Position numbers and translations under genes: made by a program
Shown here: positions 44,862 through 53,169 of the stretch, piece after piece
Numbering within the stretch: position 1 is the first letter of the stretch
Layout: each line of letters opens with the position of its first letter
From: Silicimonas sp963779765
GTDB taxonomy: Bacteria > Pseudomonadota > Alphaproteobacteria > Rhodobacterales > Rhodobacteraceae
Reading direction: 5' to 3'
Assembly (NCBI GenBank): GCA_963779765.1
Contig: CAVZZP010000001.1
Location: forward strand, 434,001 to 498,000
Length of the DNA stretch: 64,000 nt
Notes under the pieces: model-generated
Told to the model about the DNA's origin: nothing
The model's database searches: none
Seen by the model: the letters and a program-made list of their open reading frames with translations, nothing else

Positions 44862-45653
44862 ATGCGTTGGCGCCTCGGCCTCATCCTCTGCATCGCCGCC
44901 CTGCCTCTGCGGGCCCAGCCTGTCGAGGTCGACGTCGAATTGTCGCTCATGGTGGATGTCTCGCGCAGCATGGGCCCCCAAGAGCTTGAGATACAGCGGC
45001 GGGGCTATGCCGCCGCCATAGCGTCGGACGAGGTCGTCAGTGTCATCGAGAACAGTTATACGGGCCGGATCGCCGTCACCTATGTCGAATGGGCCGGACG
45101 CTACCTCCAACGGGTCGTGGTGCCCTGGACGGTGATCGACGGGCGCGAGGCGGCCGAGGCCGTGGCAACGCAACTGACCGCCGATTTCGACTATTCGATG
45201 CGTCGGACCTCGATCTCCGGTGCGATCGAATATGCGCACTTCGACATCGAAACCAATGAGTTCGAAGGACTGCGGCGCGTCATCGACCTGTCCGGCGACG
45301 GGCCGAACAACGACGGGGTGCCGGTCACCGAAGCGCGCGACGCGGCGGTCGATGCGGGCATCGTCATCAACGGACTTCCTCTCATGACCGAGGATTCGAC
45401 CTCGCAGTGGGGCATCGACGATCTGGACGTCTACTACCAGTCCTGTGTGATCGGCGGTCCTGGCGCCTTTGTCATCCCGGTCCTTGAATGGGGCGACTTC
45501 CCCATGGCCGTGCGCCGCAAACTAGTCCTTGAACTGGCGGGCCCGCCCGACGTCGTGATGGCGGCGCGGACCGGACGCACGCCCGACGGCTACGACTGTC
45601 TGGTGGGGGAAAAGCTGAGACGCGAGAGGGACCGCATCTGGGGCGAGCCCTAA
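44862..45653 (+). CDS. DUF1194 (VWA-like) exported protein
   Basis: About 263 residues: signal peptide MRWRLGLILCIAALPLRA, then a von Willebrand A-like fold with the MIDAS-type DVELSLMVDVSRSMGPQE and later IDLSGDGPNNDG. This is a typical DUF1194 protein; the family is common in Rhodobacteraceae and of unknown role, probably metal-dependent binding in the periplasm. An ATG six codons earlier (44844) is possible. It overlaps rsmD's end by 4 bases. Confidence 0.82.
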   Translation: MRWRLGLILCIAALPLRAQPVEVDVELSLMVDVSRSMGPQELEIQRRGYAAAIASDEVVSVIENSYTGRIAVTYVEWAGRYLQRVVVPWTVIDGREAAEAVATQLTADFDYSMRRTSISGAIEYAHFDIETNEFEGLRRVIDLSGDGPNNDGVPVTEARDAAVDAGIVINGLPLMTEDSTSQWGIDDLDVYYQSCVIGGPGAFVIPVLEWGDFPMAVRRKLVLELAGPPDVVMAARTGRTPDGYDCLVGEKLRRERDRIWGEP

Positions 45654-46210
45654 GTCCGCTCCAGGAAGGTCAGCCATGTGTCGCCGTACCGTCGCGCATC
45701 GCGTCGCATGAAGCCAGGGGGCGCGTCCTGCTCGACCCTCTCCTCCCAGGCGATCAGCGCACCCGGCGCGATCCAGCCTCCCTCGGCGGCCGACGACAGG
45801 GCTGCCGCACCCAGATCCTTGCCGTAGGGAGGGTCGAGGAAGACGAGCGTCGCAGCGGGGCCTTCGACCGGCCCGAGCCGCGTCGCATCGCGCTTCAGCA
45901 CCCGCACGAAATCGCCAGCGCGGGCGCGGGCGATGTTGGCGTCGAGAAGTTTCAGCGCCGGACGCCCGTTCTCGACGAAGGTGACTCTCGCCGCCGCCCG
46001 AGACAGGGCCTCGAGACCGAGGGCGCCGGTGCCTGCGAACAGGTCGAGGACGATGGCGTCCGGCACCGGCCGGCCCAGCCGTCCGCCTTCCAGCAGGTTG
46101 AACAGGCTTTCGCGCACCCGGTCCGATGTCGGTCGCAGATGCGCCGCGGCGTCGCCCTCGCCGACCGGCGCAAGGCCAAGCCCGCGCATCCGGCCACCGA
46201 TGATCCTCAT
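45650..46210 (-). CDS. rsmD: 16S rRNA (guanine966-N2)-methyltransferase
   Basis: A 186-residue SAM-dependent methyltransferase for G966 of 16S rRNA. MRIIGGRMRGLGL and RPTSDRVRESLFNLL are RsmD signatures; SAM is bound by VLDLFAGTGALGLEALSRA and the N6/N2 catalytic motif is LVFLDPPYGKD. Its ATG overlaps the stop of the FAD reductase gene (ATGA), so the two are coupled. Confidence 0.93.
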   Translation of the reverse strand: MRIIGGRMRGLGLAPVGEGDAAAHLRPTSDRVRESLFNLLEGGRLGRPVPDAIVLDLFAGTGALGLEALSRAAARVTFVENGRPALKLLDANIARARAGDFVRVLKRDATRLGPVEGPAATLVFLDPPYGKDLGAAALSSAAEGGWIAPGALIAWEERVEQDAPPGFMRRDARRYGDTWLTFLERT

Positions 46211-47413
46211 CCCTTGAGCAGCGCCTTGAGGTTCGTCGCCGGGTCCGCGACCACCTCGGGGTCCACCGTCCGTCCCATCTCCAAGAGCCGCTTGCCCACC
46301 ATGTAGTCCCGCGCCGCGCCGATGGCGTCGACAGCAAGAAGACGGTCACCCTTGAAGTACCAGTGCGACCGGCCGCCCTCGCTTTCGCGGACGACGATGC
46401 GGTCGTGGCCAGTTCCCAGCCCGGCGATCTGGAGCTTCAGGTCGTACTGGTCGGACCAGAACCACGGATGGGGGACATAAGGCGACATCCGCCCCCAGCA
46501 TGTTCCGCGCCACCGCCTGCGCCTGGTCGATGGCGTTCTGGACCGACTCCAGTCGCATCCGCCCGCCCTTGTAGGGAAACGACGCGCAGTCGCCGGCCGC
46601 CCATACGTGCGGCGCCGAAGTCCGACCCATCTCGTCGACCGCGATCCCGTTGTCGCAGACGATCCCTGCCGCTTCGGCAAGCGCCGTGTCGGGTCGGATA
46701 CCGGTTCCCACGATGGCGAAGTCGATCTCCAGCACGCTGCCGTTCGTCAATTCCGCTCCGCTTACGTGCCCTTCGCCCGTCAGGCGCACCAGTCCGCACC
46801 CCTCGAGGATCCGAACGCCATGCGCCTCGTGCTCGGCCCGGATCACGTCCGAGGTTTCGGGCGCGGCGACGCGACCCAGGATGCGCGGCGACATCTCGAC
46901 CACAGTCACCGACAGCCCCAGCTTTGACGCGACCGCGGCGGCTTCGAGGCCGATGTAGCCACCGCCGATGACGAGGACCCGCGCGCCGGGTGAGACGCGC
47001 GCCTTCATCCGATCAATGTCCGCAAGAGACCGCACGGTGAAGACGCCGTCCAGCGCACCTCCGATGGCGGCCGGCAGACGGTTCGGGACCGACCCCGTGC
47101 ACAGCGCCAGTTCGTCGTAGCGAAGCGTTTCACTGCCCGCCGTCACCGTCTGCGCCGCGGTGTCGATGCCCGTCACCGGCGTCCCGAGACGCATCTCGAT
47201 CTTCCACTCCTCGTAGATCGCGGCGGGACGCAGATAGAGCCTCTCCTGCTCCATCTCTCCCATGAGATACGCTTTCGACAGCGGGGGGCGCTCGTAGGGC
47301 AGAACTGGCTCGGCGCCGAGAACGATGACGCGGCCGTCGTAACCCTCCGACCGCAGGGTCTGCGCGAGGGTAGAACCCGCCTGCCCCCCGCCCACGATGA
47401 GAATGCCCGTCAT
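46207..47413 (-). pseudogene. FAD-dependent NAD(P)H reductase (ferredoxin/rubredoxin reductase-like), frameshifted
   Basis: The first frame carries most of a BphA4/rubredoxin-reductase-like protein: ILIVGGGQAGSTLAQTLR (FAD), PYERPPLSKAYLMG, VLVIGGGYIGLEAAAVASKLG (NAD) and HVWAAGDCASF. The last part is in another frame: SPYVPHPWFWSDQYDLKLQIAGL to NLKALLKG, the normal C-terminal domain. The 1207-base span is 3n+1; one G too many in the G5 run opposite 46492-46496 explains the shift. Such enzymes feed electrons to a ferredoxin for a P450 or dioxygenase. It is coupled to rsmD. Confidence 0.83.
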
Positions 47414-48834
47414 GCCACGTCGCCTCTGGTCGTCCCTCTCCGCCCGATTATATGCTGGCCGGGACTAAGGCAAACGACAGAGGCGGGAACATGGCGATCA
47501 AGGTTGGGGACAAGCTCCCTTCGGCGAAGGTTTTGCATCAGAAGGACGACACGGTCGCCGAGATCGACATCGCCGAACGGGCTAGCGGCCGCAGGATGGT
47601 TATCTTTGGCCTGCCCGGTGCCTACACCGCCACTTGCTCGGCCGCGCACCTGCCCAGCTTCATCCGCACCGCGCAGGCCTTCCGCGACAAGGGCGTGGAA
47701 GAGATCGCCTGCGTGGCCGTCAACGACGTCCGCGTCATGTCCCACTGGGGCAAGACCTCTGGCGCCGAAGAAGCAGGCATCACCATGCTGGCCGACTGGG
47801 ATTCCGAATTGACCAAGGCGCTCGGCCTTCAGTTCAGCGTACCTGGCATCGGGTTCAAGGACCGGATGCAGCGCTGCGCCATGCTGGTCGAGGACGGCGT
47901 CGTGAAGATCCTCCAGCTTGAGGAAAAGACTGGAGCCTGCGACCTGACGGCCGGCGAGACGCTTCTCGAGAAGATCTAGGCGTCCGACGTCCGCGCGCAG
48001 CACCGTCCGCGTCGGGAAGGGGATGTCGATGCCGTTCGCGTCGAACGCCTCTTTCACGGCGCGCTTCATGTCGGCCTGATACTGAAAATAGTCCGCCGCA
48101 GGTACCCAGCACCGCACCAGGAAGTCGACCGAGAAATCGCCCAGGTTGTTGACCTGCAGGAACGGAGCCGGCTCGGACAGCGAGCGCGGGTCCGAGAAGA
48201 TGGTGTCGCGGATGATCTGCTCGGCCGCCTTGAGATCAGCGTCATAGCTGACGCCGAAGATCCACTCGGCCCGGCGTGTGTCATAGACCGAATAGTTCTT
48301 GATCGTATTCGACCACACCTCGGTGTTGGGAATGATGACCTGCACGTTGTCCAGCGTGGCAAGCTCGGTCGTGAAGATCGAGATGTCCTTCACCGTCCCC
48401 ATGTACCCGTTCACCTCGACGAAGTCGCCCAGCTTGATCGGCCTGAACACAACCAGCATCACGCCGGACGCCACACCGCCCAAGACGCCCTGAAGCGCCA
48501 GACCGATGGCAAGCCCGGCCGCACCGAGGAGCGCCACCAGCGAGGCTGTCTGGAATCCGAACTGCTGCAGGACGAAGATCAGCGTCAGCGCCAGGATCGC
48601 ATAGCGCGCGACATTGGCCAGAAACCCGCCCATGGTCTTGTCGATGTGCCGAGAGCGGTCGGTCAGCCGCACGATCCGCTTGCGCACGAAACCCGCAATC
48701 AGGAAGCCCGCGATCAGGATGACTGCCGCCAGCACGACCTGCCCGACCGCCCCGAGAAGGAACTGAAGCGTCAGAAGCTCGCCCACGGTCGTCTCGCCGA
48801 TCCTGAAATCCATCAGCTCTTCGACGTAATTCAT
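47410..48834 (-). CDS. Small-conductance mechanosensitive channel (MscS), likely 3' frameshift
   Basis: The first ~280 residues form an MscS channel: N-terminal helices, then the pore helix AALLGAAGLAIGLALQGVLGG-like segment, GVASGVMLVVFRPIKLGDFVEVNG and the beta domain IIPNTEVWSN up to IPFPTRTV. After this the frame runs on about 190 codons antisense to the peroxiredoxin gene and ends at the FAD reductase start, with no homology. A one-base insertion near 47985-48005 would explain it: the shifted frame stops at TAG 47978-47976, only 4 bases inside the peroxiredoxin gene (859 bases, 3n+1). The true protein is probably about 285 residues. Start overlaps phhB stop (ATGA). Confidence 0.8.
   Translation of the reverse strand: MNYVEELMDFRIGETTVGELLTLQFLLGAVGQVVLAAVILIAGFLIAGFVRKRIVRLTDRSRHIDKTMGGFLANVARYAILALTLIFVLQQFGFQTASLVALLGAAGLAIGLALQGVLGGVASGVMLVVFRPIKLGDFVEVNGYMGTVKDISIFTTELATLDNVQVIIPNTEVWSNTIKNYSVYDTRRAEWIFGVSYDADLKAAEQIIRDTIFSDPRSLSEPAPFLQVNNLGDFSVDFLVRCWVPAADYFQYQADMKRAVKEAFDANGIDIPFPTRTVLRADVGRLDLLEKRLAGRQVAGSSLFLKLEDLHDAVLDQHGAALHPVLEPDARYAELKAERLGQFGIPVGQHGDACFFGARGLAPVGHDADVVDGHAGDLFHALVAEGLRGADEAGQVRGRASGGVGTGQAKDNHPAAASPFGDVDLGDRVVLLMQNLRRRELVPNLDRHVPASVVCLSPGQHIIGRRGTTRGDVA
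47491..47979 (+). CDS. Peroxiredoxin (Prx5 type)
   Basis: A 162-residue thiol peroxidase of the Prx5 (AhpC/TSA, redoxin) class. The peroxidatic Cys 49 is in FGLPGAYTATCSAAHLPSF and GIGFKDRMQRCAMLVEDGVV is conserved. Reduction is probably by glutathione/glutaredoxin. GGCGGGAAC precedes the ATG at 47491; the upstream frame is not homologous. It is divergent from the FAD reductase and convergent with the MscS gene. Confidence 0.9.
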   Translation: MAIKVGDKLPSAKVLHQKDDTVAEIDIAERASGRRMVIFGLPGAYTATCSAAHLPSFIRTAQAFRDKGVEEIACVAVNDVRVMSHWGKTSGAEEAGITMLADWDSELTKALGLQFSVPGIGFKDRMQRCAMLVEDGVVKILQLEEKTGACDLTAGETLLEKI

Positions 48835-49127
48835 TGACCAAGCTTACCTATGCGTCGCGCCAGGTCGACATCGAGCGACGTCAGCCCCTTGGCGTCGTGC
48901 GTGGTAAGAACGACCTCCACCCGGTTGTAGACATTGGTCCATTCGGGATGGTGGTCCATCTTTTCGGCGATCAGGGCGACGCGGTTCATCCAGCCCCAAG
49001 CCTCGTTGAAGGTGCGGAAGCGGAAGCTGCGCCGGATCGCATCGCGGCCGTCCGTGGCTTCCCACCCAAGATCTTCGAGTTCGGCAATTGCCGCGTCCCG
49101 CTCGGCGCCCGTCAGTCGCTCGGCCAT
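48831..49127 (-). CDS. phhB: Pterin-4a-carbinolamine dehydratase
   Basis: A 98-residue PCD/DCoH-like enzyme that regenerates the pterin cofactor of aromatic hydroxylases. The catalytic pattern is IAEKMDHHPEWTNVYNRVEVVLTTHD with the two adjacent histidines. GGGATGGG precedes the ATG at 49127; the longer frame is not homologous. It overlaps the MscS start by 4 bases. No phenylalanine hydroxylase is in this window. Confidence 0.9.
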   Translation of the reverse strand: MAERLTGAERDAAIAELEDLGWEATDGRDAIRRSFRFRTFNEAWGWMNRVALIAEKMDHHPEWTNVYNRVEVVLTTHDAKGLTSLDVDLARRIGKLGQ

Positions 49128-49190
49128 GTGCCCATCCCTTTCGTTTGGCTCAAGAAAGAAGGCTAAGGCGACGGAGGTCAACCCGGAGGC

Positions 49191-50378
49191 TCAGTCAGTC
49201 TCGTCCACTGTGACCTTCCGAAACGGGCCAAAGCCAGTCAGGACCTCGATGTCCTCGTCCACCGCGCGACGCTCGGCCAGAAGGTAATCCTCGACGGCGC
49301 GCGAGAAGCCCTCGTCCGCAATCCAGTGCAGCGAGTGGATCGGAACCGGCAGATAGCCTCGCGCCAGCTTGTGCTCGCCCTGTGCGCCCGCCTCAACGGT
49401 GCCAAGCCCCTGCGCGATGGCCCAGTCGATGGCCTGATAGTAGCACAGTTCGAAATGCAGGCAGTCGTGGTGCTCGACCGAGCCCCAGTAGCGGCCCAGG
49501 AGCCTGTCCCGCCCGATGAAGTTCAGCGCTCCTGCCACGGGGCGACCGTCCCGAAGGGCGAGGACAAGAAGCATGTCGTCCCGCAGACGTTCGTGGGCGA
49601 TGTCGAAGAAGCTGCGCGTCAGGTAGGGGGTACCCCATTTGCGTGCGCCGGTGTCCTGGTAGAAGTGCCAGAAGGCCTCCCAATGTTCGGGCTGGATGGC
49701 GTCACCCGTCAGAGCAACGATCTCCCCACCGAAAGCCTGCGCGGTCTGGCGCTCCTTGCGGATCGTCTTTCGTTTGCGGGAAGACAGCGCCGCGAGGAAG
49801 TCGTCGAACGACCCGTAGCCGTCATTATGCCAGTGGTATTGTTGAGTTACGCGGTGAAGCAAACCCATCTTTGCCCCACGCTCGGCTTCGTCCTCGGTGC
49901 AGAATGTGGCGTGGACAGACGACAGCCGGTTCTGCGTCGCGATATGAAGGGCACCCTGGACGAGAGCCTCGAAGCCCGCGTCCTCGAAACCCGGACGGAC
50001 CAGGAACCGGCGCCCCGTGACCGGCGTGAACGGCACGGCGATTTGAAGCTTGGGGTAATAACGTCCCCCCGCCCTCTCCCAGGCATGGGCCCAGTTGTGA
50101 TCGAAGATGTACTCGCCCTGGCTGTGACCCTTGGCGTAGAGCGGCGCCACCGCGATGACCTCGTCCCCGTCGCGGACCACGAGGTGCCTCGGCTCCCACC
50201 CCGACCCCGGCCCGACAGAGCGGCTGTCTTCAAGCGCTTTCAGAAAGCGGTGCGTCGTGAAGGGGTCGTCGGGCCGTCCGCCTTCGGCAGCCTCGGGACA
50301 GGCGCAGGCGTCCCAGTCCCCGGCTTCGATGGCCGAGATCGAGGACAGGGCCGAAATGTCGAGAGTGGTGTCGGTCAC
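49191..50378 (-). CDS. GNAT/FemAB-like protein (DUF482 family)
   Basis: A 395-residue two-domain GNAT-fold protein; the family signature WDACACPEAAEGGRPDDPFTTHRFLKALEDSRS is at the N terminus and GYGSFDDFLAALSSRKRKTIRKER, VAGALNFIGRDRLLGRYWGS and EAGAQGEHKLARGY follow. Relatives of FemAB transfer amino acids to peptidoglycan, but this family is uncharacterised. I use the GTG at 50378, which has TTGGAG 4 bases upstream; the ATG at 50432 would overlap the preceding gene. Confidence 0.8.
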   Translation of the reverse strand: MTDTTLDISALSSISAIEAGDWDACACPEAAEGGRPDDPFTTHRFLKALEDSRSVGPGSGWEPRHLVVRDGDEVIAVAPLYAKGHSQGEYIFDHNWAHAWERAGGRYYPKLQIAVPFTPVTGRRFLVRPGFEDAGFEALVQGALHIATQNRLSSVHATFCTEDEAERGAKMGLLHRVTQQYHWHNDGYGSFDDFLAALSSRKRKTIRKERQTAQAFGGEIVALTGDAIQPEHWEAFWHFYQDTGARKWGTPYLTRSFFDIAHERLRDDMLLVLALRDGRPVAGALNFIGRDRLLGRYWGSVEHHDCLHFELCYYQAIDWAIAQGLGTVEAGAQGEHKLARGYLPVPIHSLHWIADEGFSRAVEDYLLAERRAVDEDIEVLTGFGPFRKVTVDETD

Positions 50379-50409
50379 GATCTCCAAGGTGAGCCCGGAC
50401 GGACGGAAT

Positions 50410-51177
50410 TCAAGTCGCCCGCTCCGGGACATAGCCCTCGAAGGTCACGTTGTCGGCAACACGCCGCGCCGCCGTCTCCTCATCGGTCGAACGGATCGTC
50501 CAGCACAGGATCGCCGCTCCCTGCGCCTTGAGTTCCGCCACGCGCGGCGACGACAGGTCGCGGTGCCCGTGGCTGATGAAGGACGCGCCGACGCGGTCGT
50601 AGTCGACGATGGCCGACAGCTTCGACAGGCGTGTCTCGGACACCGGCCAGTCACCCGGTCGGAACGCCTCGGTCGTCAACCCGCGCGGCACGTCCGGGCA
50701 AAGCTCGGCCAGCGCCGCGACGCTGTGGGGATTGAACGACATCAGCGCCAGGTCGCCGTCATAGCCTTCGACAGCGCGGGCCACGGCCCGTTCCAGCGGG
50801 CCGACATCCGGGCCGAGGCCGCCGTCCTGATCCTTGACCTCGACCAGAAGCGGCACCTTTCCCGCGACAAGGCCCAGGACTTGAGACAGCGTCGGGATGC
50901 CGTCATCGCCGCCGGTCAGCACCAGCGAGGCAAGGTCCTGCGCCTTCATTCCCCTGACGGGTCCGGCACCTCCGGTAAGCCGCTCGAGGTCGTAATCGTG
51001 AAAGACCATCGCCTCGCCATCCGCCGAAAGCTGGACGTCGAGCTCGATGCCCCAGCCGGCCTCGACCGCCGCGCGGAAGGCGGAGGGCGAGTTCTCGATC
51101 CGCCCTGCGGCGCGGTCGTGAAGACCGCGGTGCGCAATGGGGATGCGCCGGAATGACTCAGGCAGGACGGTCGTCAT
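50410..51177 (-). CDS. Glycerophosphodiester phosphodiesterase family protein
   Basis: A 255-residue GDPD TIM barrel that cleaves glycerophosphodiesters. Motifs: PIAHRGLHDRAAGRIENSPSAF, GIELDVQLSADGEAMVFHDYDLERLTG (metal and acid-base His) and VPLLVEVKDQ. There is no signal peptide, so it acts in the cytosol. The ATG overlaps the ridA stop (ATGA). The open frame extends upstream only because ridA is frameshifted into it. Confidence 0.88.
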   Translation of the reverse strand: MTTVLPESFRRIPIAHRGLHDRAAGRIENSPSAFRAAVEAGWGIELDVQLSADGEAMVFHDYDLERLTGGAGPVRGMKAQDLASLVLTGGDDGIPTLSQVLGLVAGKVPLLVEVKDQDGGLGPDVGPLERAVARAVEGYDGDLALMSFNPHSVAALAELCPDVPRGLTTEAFRPGDWPVSETRLSKLSAIVDYDRVGASFISHGHRDLSSPRVAELKAQGAAILCWTIRSTDEETAARRVADNVTFEGYVPERAT

Positions 51178-51636
51178 GCGAGTTGGAAGATCGCCTCGAC
51201 CTCGACGGCGACGCCGAGCGGCAGGGATGCGACCGACACGGCCGACCGTGCGTGCCGGCCCTTCTCGCCAAGGATATCGACCAGCAGGTCCGAGCATCCG
51301 TTCACGACCTTGGGCTGTTCGGTGAAGTCCGGCGTCGAATTGACGAAACCCGTCAGCTTGACCACCCGCCCAAGCCGCGAGAAGTCGCCCCCTACGGCTT
51401 TGCCGAGTTGCGCAAGAAGCGACAGCGCGCACCGCTCGGCCGCTTTCGCGCCTGTGGCGGTGTCCATGTCGGCGCCGAGCTTGCCCTTGATGAGAGCGCC
51501 GTCCGCGTCGATCGAGAATCTGGCCCGAAACAAAGAGCAGGTCTCCCGAGACGACGAAAGGCACATAGTTGGCAGCCGGCGACGGAGTTTCGGGCAACGA
51601 CAGGCCCTTTGCCTCGAGCTTGGCGGTGATGTCCAT
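51174..51636 (-). pseudogene. ridA: RidA family protein, frameshifted
   Basis: RidA proteins hydrolyse reactive enamine/imine intermediates. The N-terminal frame gives MDITAKLEAKGLSLPETPSPAANYVPFV and SGDLLFVSGQ; the rest, from SIDADGALIKGKLG to SDLLVDILGEKGRHARSAVS and VEVEAIFQLA, is in a second frame. Removing one A of the pair at 51517-51518 (plus strand) gives a continuous SGQISIDADG and a 153-residue protein. The span of 463 bases is 3n+1. GGAGAC precedes the ATG. It heads a likely operon with the phosphodiesterase and FemAB-like genes. Confidence 0.85.
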
Positions 51637-51806
51637 CTGACGGTCTCCTGCATCCGTTTCGCCGCCACCTTCCAGAGGCCGCGCCGGCTCTGCAACATGT
51701 TTTATCTTTCGCGGGCTTTTCACGGCACGGACTGTCATTCCGCGCGCGCCCAGCTTATCTTCAAATCCTGTGTGACGATCGAACCTTAGTCTGCTGGGTC
51801 CCTGGG

Positions 51807-52568
51807 ATGTCTTACGCCAAACTGCCAAGCCTAATCGCCGCCGGCGCGTTCGCGGCGCTTGCCGGATGCTCTGCGCCGAGCGAGCCGGGCGGCATGAACG
51901 ATCCGTACGAAAGCGTGAACCGGGCGACGCACGCCGCCAACAAGGGCGCAGACCGCATCTTCTTCCGTCCTGCGGGCAAGGCGTATGGCACCGCCGTTCC
52001 GGCTCCTGTCCGGGCGAGCCTTTCGAACGCGGCGTCGAACCTCGACGGTCCACGGACGGTGGCAAACGATATCCTGCAAGGCAATGTCGAGGATGCGGGC
52101 CACAACCTGTCGCGCTTCCTCGTCAATTCGACCCTGGGCGTCTTCGGACTCTTCGATCCCGCAGGATCCAGTTTCGGTCTCGAGCCGCGGCCCACGGGCT
52201 TCGGCGACACGCTGGCCATCTGGGGCGTCCGCGAGGGCGCCTATCTGGAACTCCCGCTTTTCGGACCCTCCACCGAGCGCGACGCCTTCGGCAAGGCGAT
52301 CGACGTACTCACGAACCCGATCAACGCCTGGGAAGACGGGACCGAGATCGCCGCGGCGACCTCGCTGCCCTCGGTGCTGGATTCGCGCTATACCTATGGA
52401 GAGTCGCTGGACAGCATTCTCTATGACAGCGCCGACAGCTATGCTCAGCTTCGGATCTATTACCTGGAAAGCCGCCGGTTCCGGCTGAGCGGGCAGGGTT
52501 CCGCCGAGAACGCCTACGATCCCTATGAGAACCTGTATGAAGACGTATATGAGGGCCTTTATGAGTGA
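51807..52568 (+). CDS. mlaA: MlaA (VacJ) outer membrane lipoprotein
   Basis: A 253-residue lipoprotein that removes misplaced phospholipid from the outer leaflet. The lipobox LAGC has Cys 21, then NDPYESVNRATHAANKGAD and FLVNSTLGVFGLFDPAG, typical of MlaA, and a Tyr/Glu-rich tail (YDPYENLYEDVYEGLYE). The 3' end overlaps mlaC by 8 bases, so they are coupled. The MlaFED core is not in this window. Confidence 0.92.
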   Translation: MSYAKLPSLIAAGAFAALAGCSAPSEPGGMNDPYESVNRATHAANKGADRIFFRPAGKAYGTAVPAPVRASLSNAASNLDGPRTVANDILQGNVEDAGHNLSRFLVNSTLGVFGLFDPAGSSFGLEPRPTGFGDTLAIWGVREGAYLELPLFGPSTERDAFGKAIDVLTNPINAWEDGTEIAAATSLPSVLDSRYTYGESLDSILYDSADSYAQLRIYYLESRRFRLSGQGSAENAYDPYENLYEDVYEGLYE

Positions 52569-53169
52569 CATCCACATCTCCCGCCGCACCGTTCTTGCCG
52601 GTGGCGCAGCACTGTTCCTTCTCGCCGCACTGCCCCGTCAGGTCTTCGCGCTGACCGAGGGTCAGGCGCGCTCGCTCATCGATCAGGCCGTGGCCGAGAT
52701 CAACAGCGTCATCAACTCCGGTCGCTCCGAAGGCGCAATGTACGGCGAGTTCGAGAAGATCTTCCGCCGCTACGCCGACGTGCCGACCATTGCGCGCACG
52801 GCACTCGGGCCGCCGGCCCGCTCGGCCTCGGCCGGCCAGATGAAGGCCTTCACAGGCGCCTTCGCGGGCTACATGGCCCGGAAATATGGCAAGCGTTTCC
52901 GCGATTTCGTGGGCACCCAGATCGAGGTGACCGGCGCGCGCACCGTGAAGAGCTTCCAGGAAGTTCAGGCCGTTGCCAAGATGAAGGGCCAGGCGCCTTT
53001 CGCGATCAGCTTCATGGTGTCCGACCGCTCGGGCTCGGACAAGTTCTTCGATCTGCTGATCGAGGGCATCAGCCTTCTGAAGTCCGAACGGGCCGAAATC
53101 GGCGCGATGCTCGACCGCCGCGGCGGCAACATCGATGCGCTGATCCAGGACGTCCAGCGCGCAGGCTAG
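52561..53169 (+). CDS. mlaC: MlaC-type phospholipid-binding protein, possible Tat export
   Basis: A 202-residue periplasmic carrier that shuttles phospholipids between MlaA and the inner membrane ABC transporter. The leader has a twin arginine (ISRRTVLAGGAALFLLAALP), suggesting Tat rather than Sec export. Conserved MlaC features include EFEKIFRRYADVPTIARTALG and AFTGAFAGYMARKYGKRF. The ATG overlaps the end of mlaA. Confidence 0.88.
   Translation: MSDIHISRRTVLAGGAALFLLAALPRQVFALTEGQARSLIDQAVAEINSVINSGRSEGAMYGEFEKIFRRYADVPTIARTALGPPARSASAGQMKAFTGAFAGYMARKYGKRFRDFVGTQIEVTGARTVKSFQEVQAVAKMKGQAPFAISFMVSDRSGSDKFFDLLIEGISLLKSERAEIGAMLDRRGGNIDALIQDVQRAG

Noticed and set aside
50410..52065. A 551-residue ORF joining RidA and phosphodiesterase sequence
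   Set aside because: An artefact of the ridA frameshift; the phosphodiesterase has its own ATG overlapping the ridA stop.
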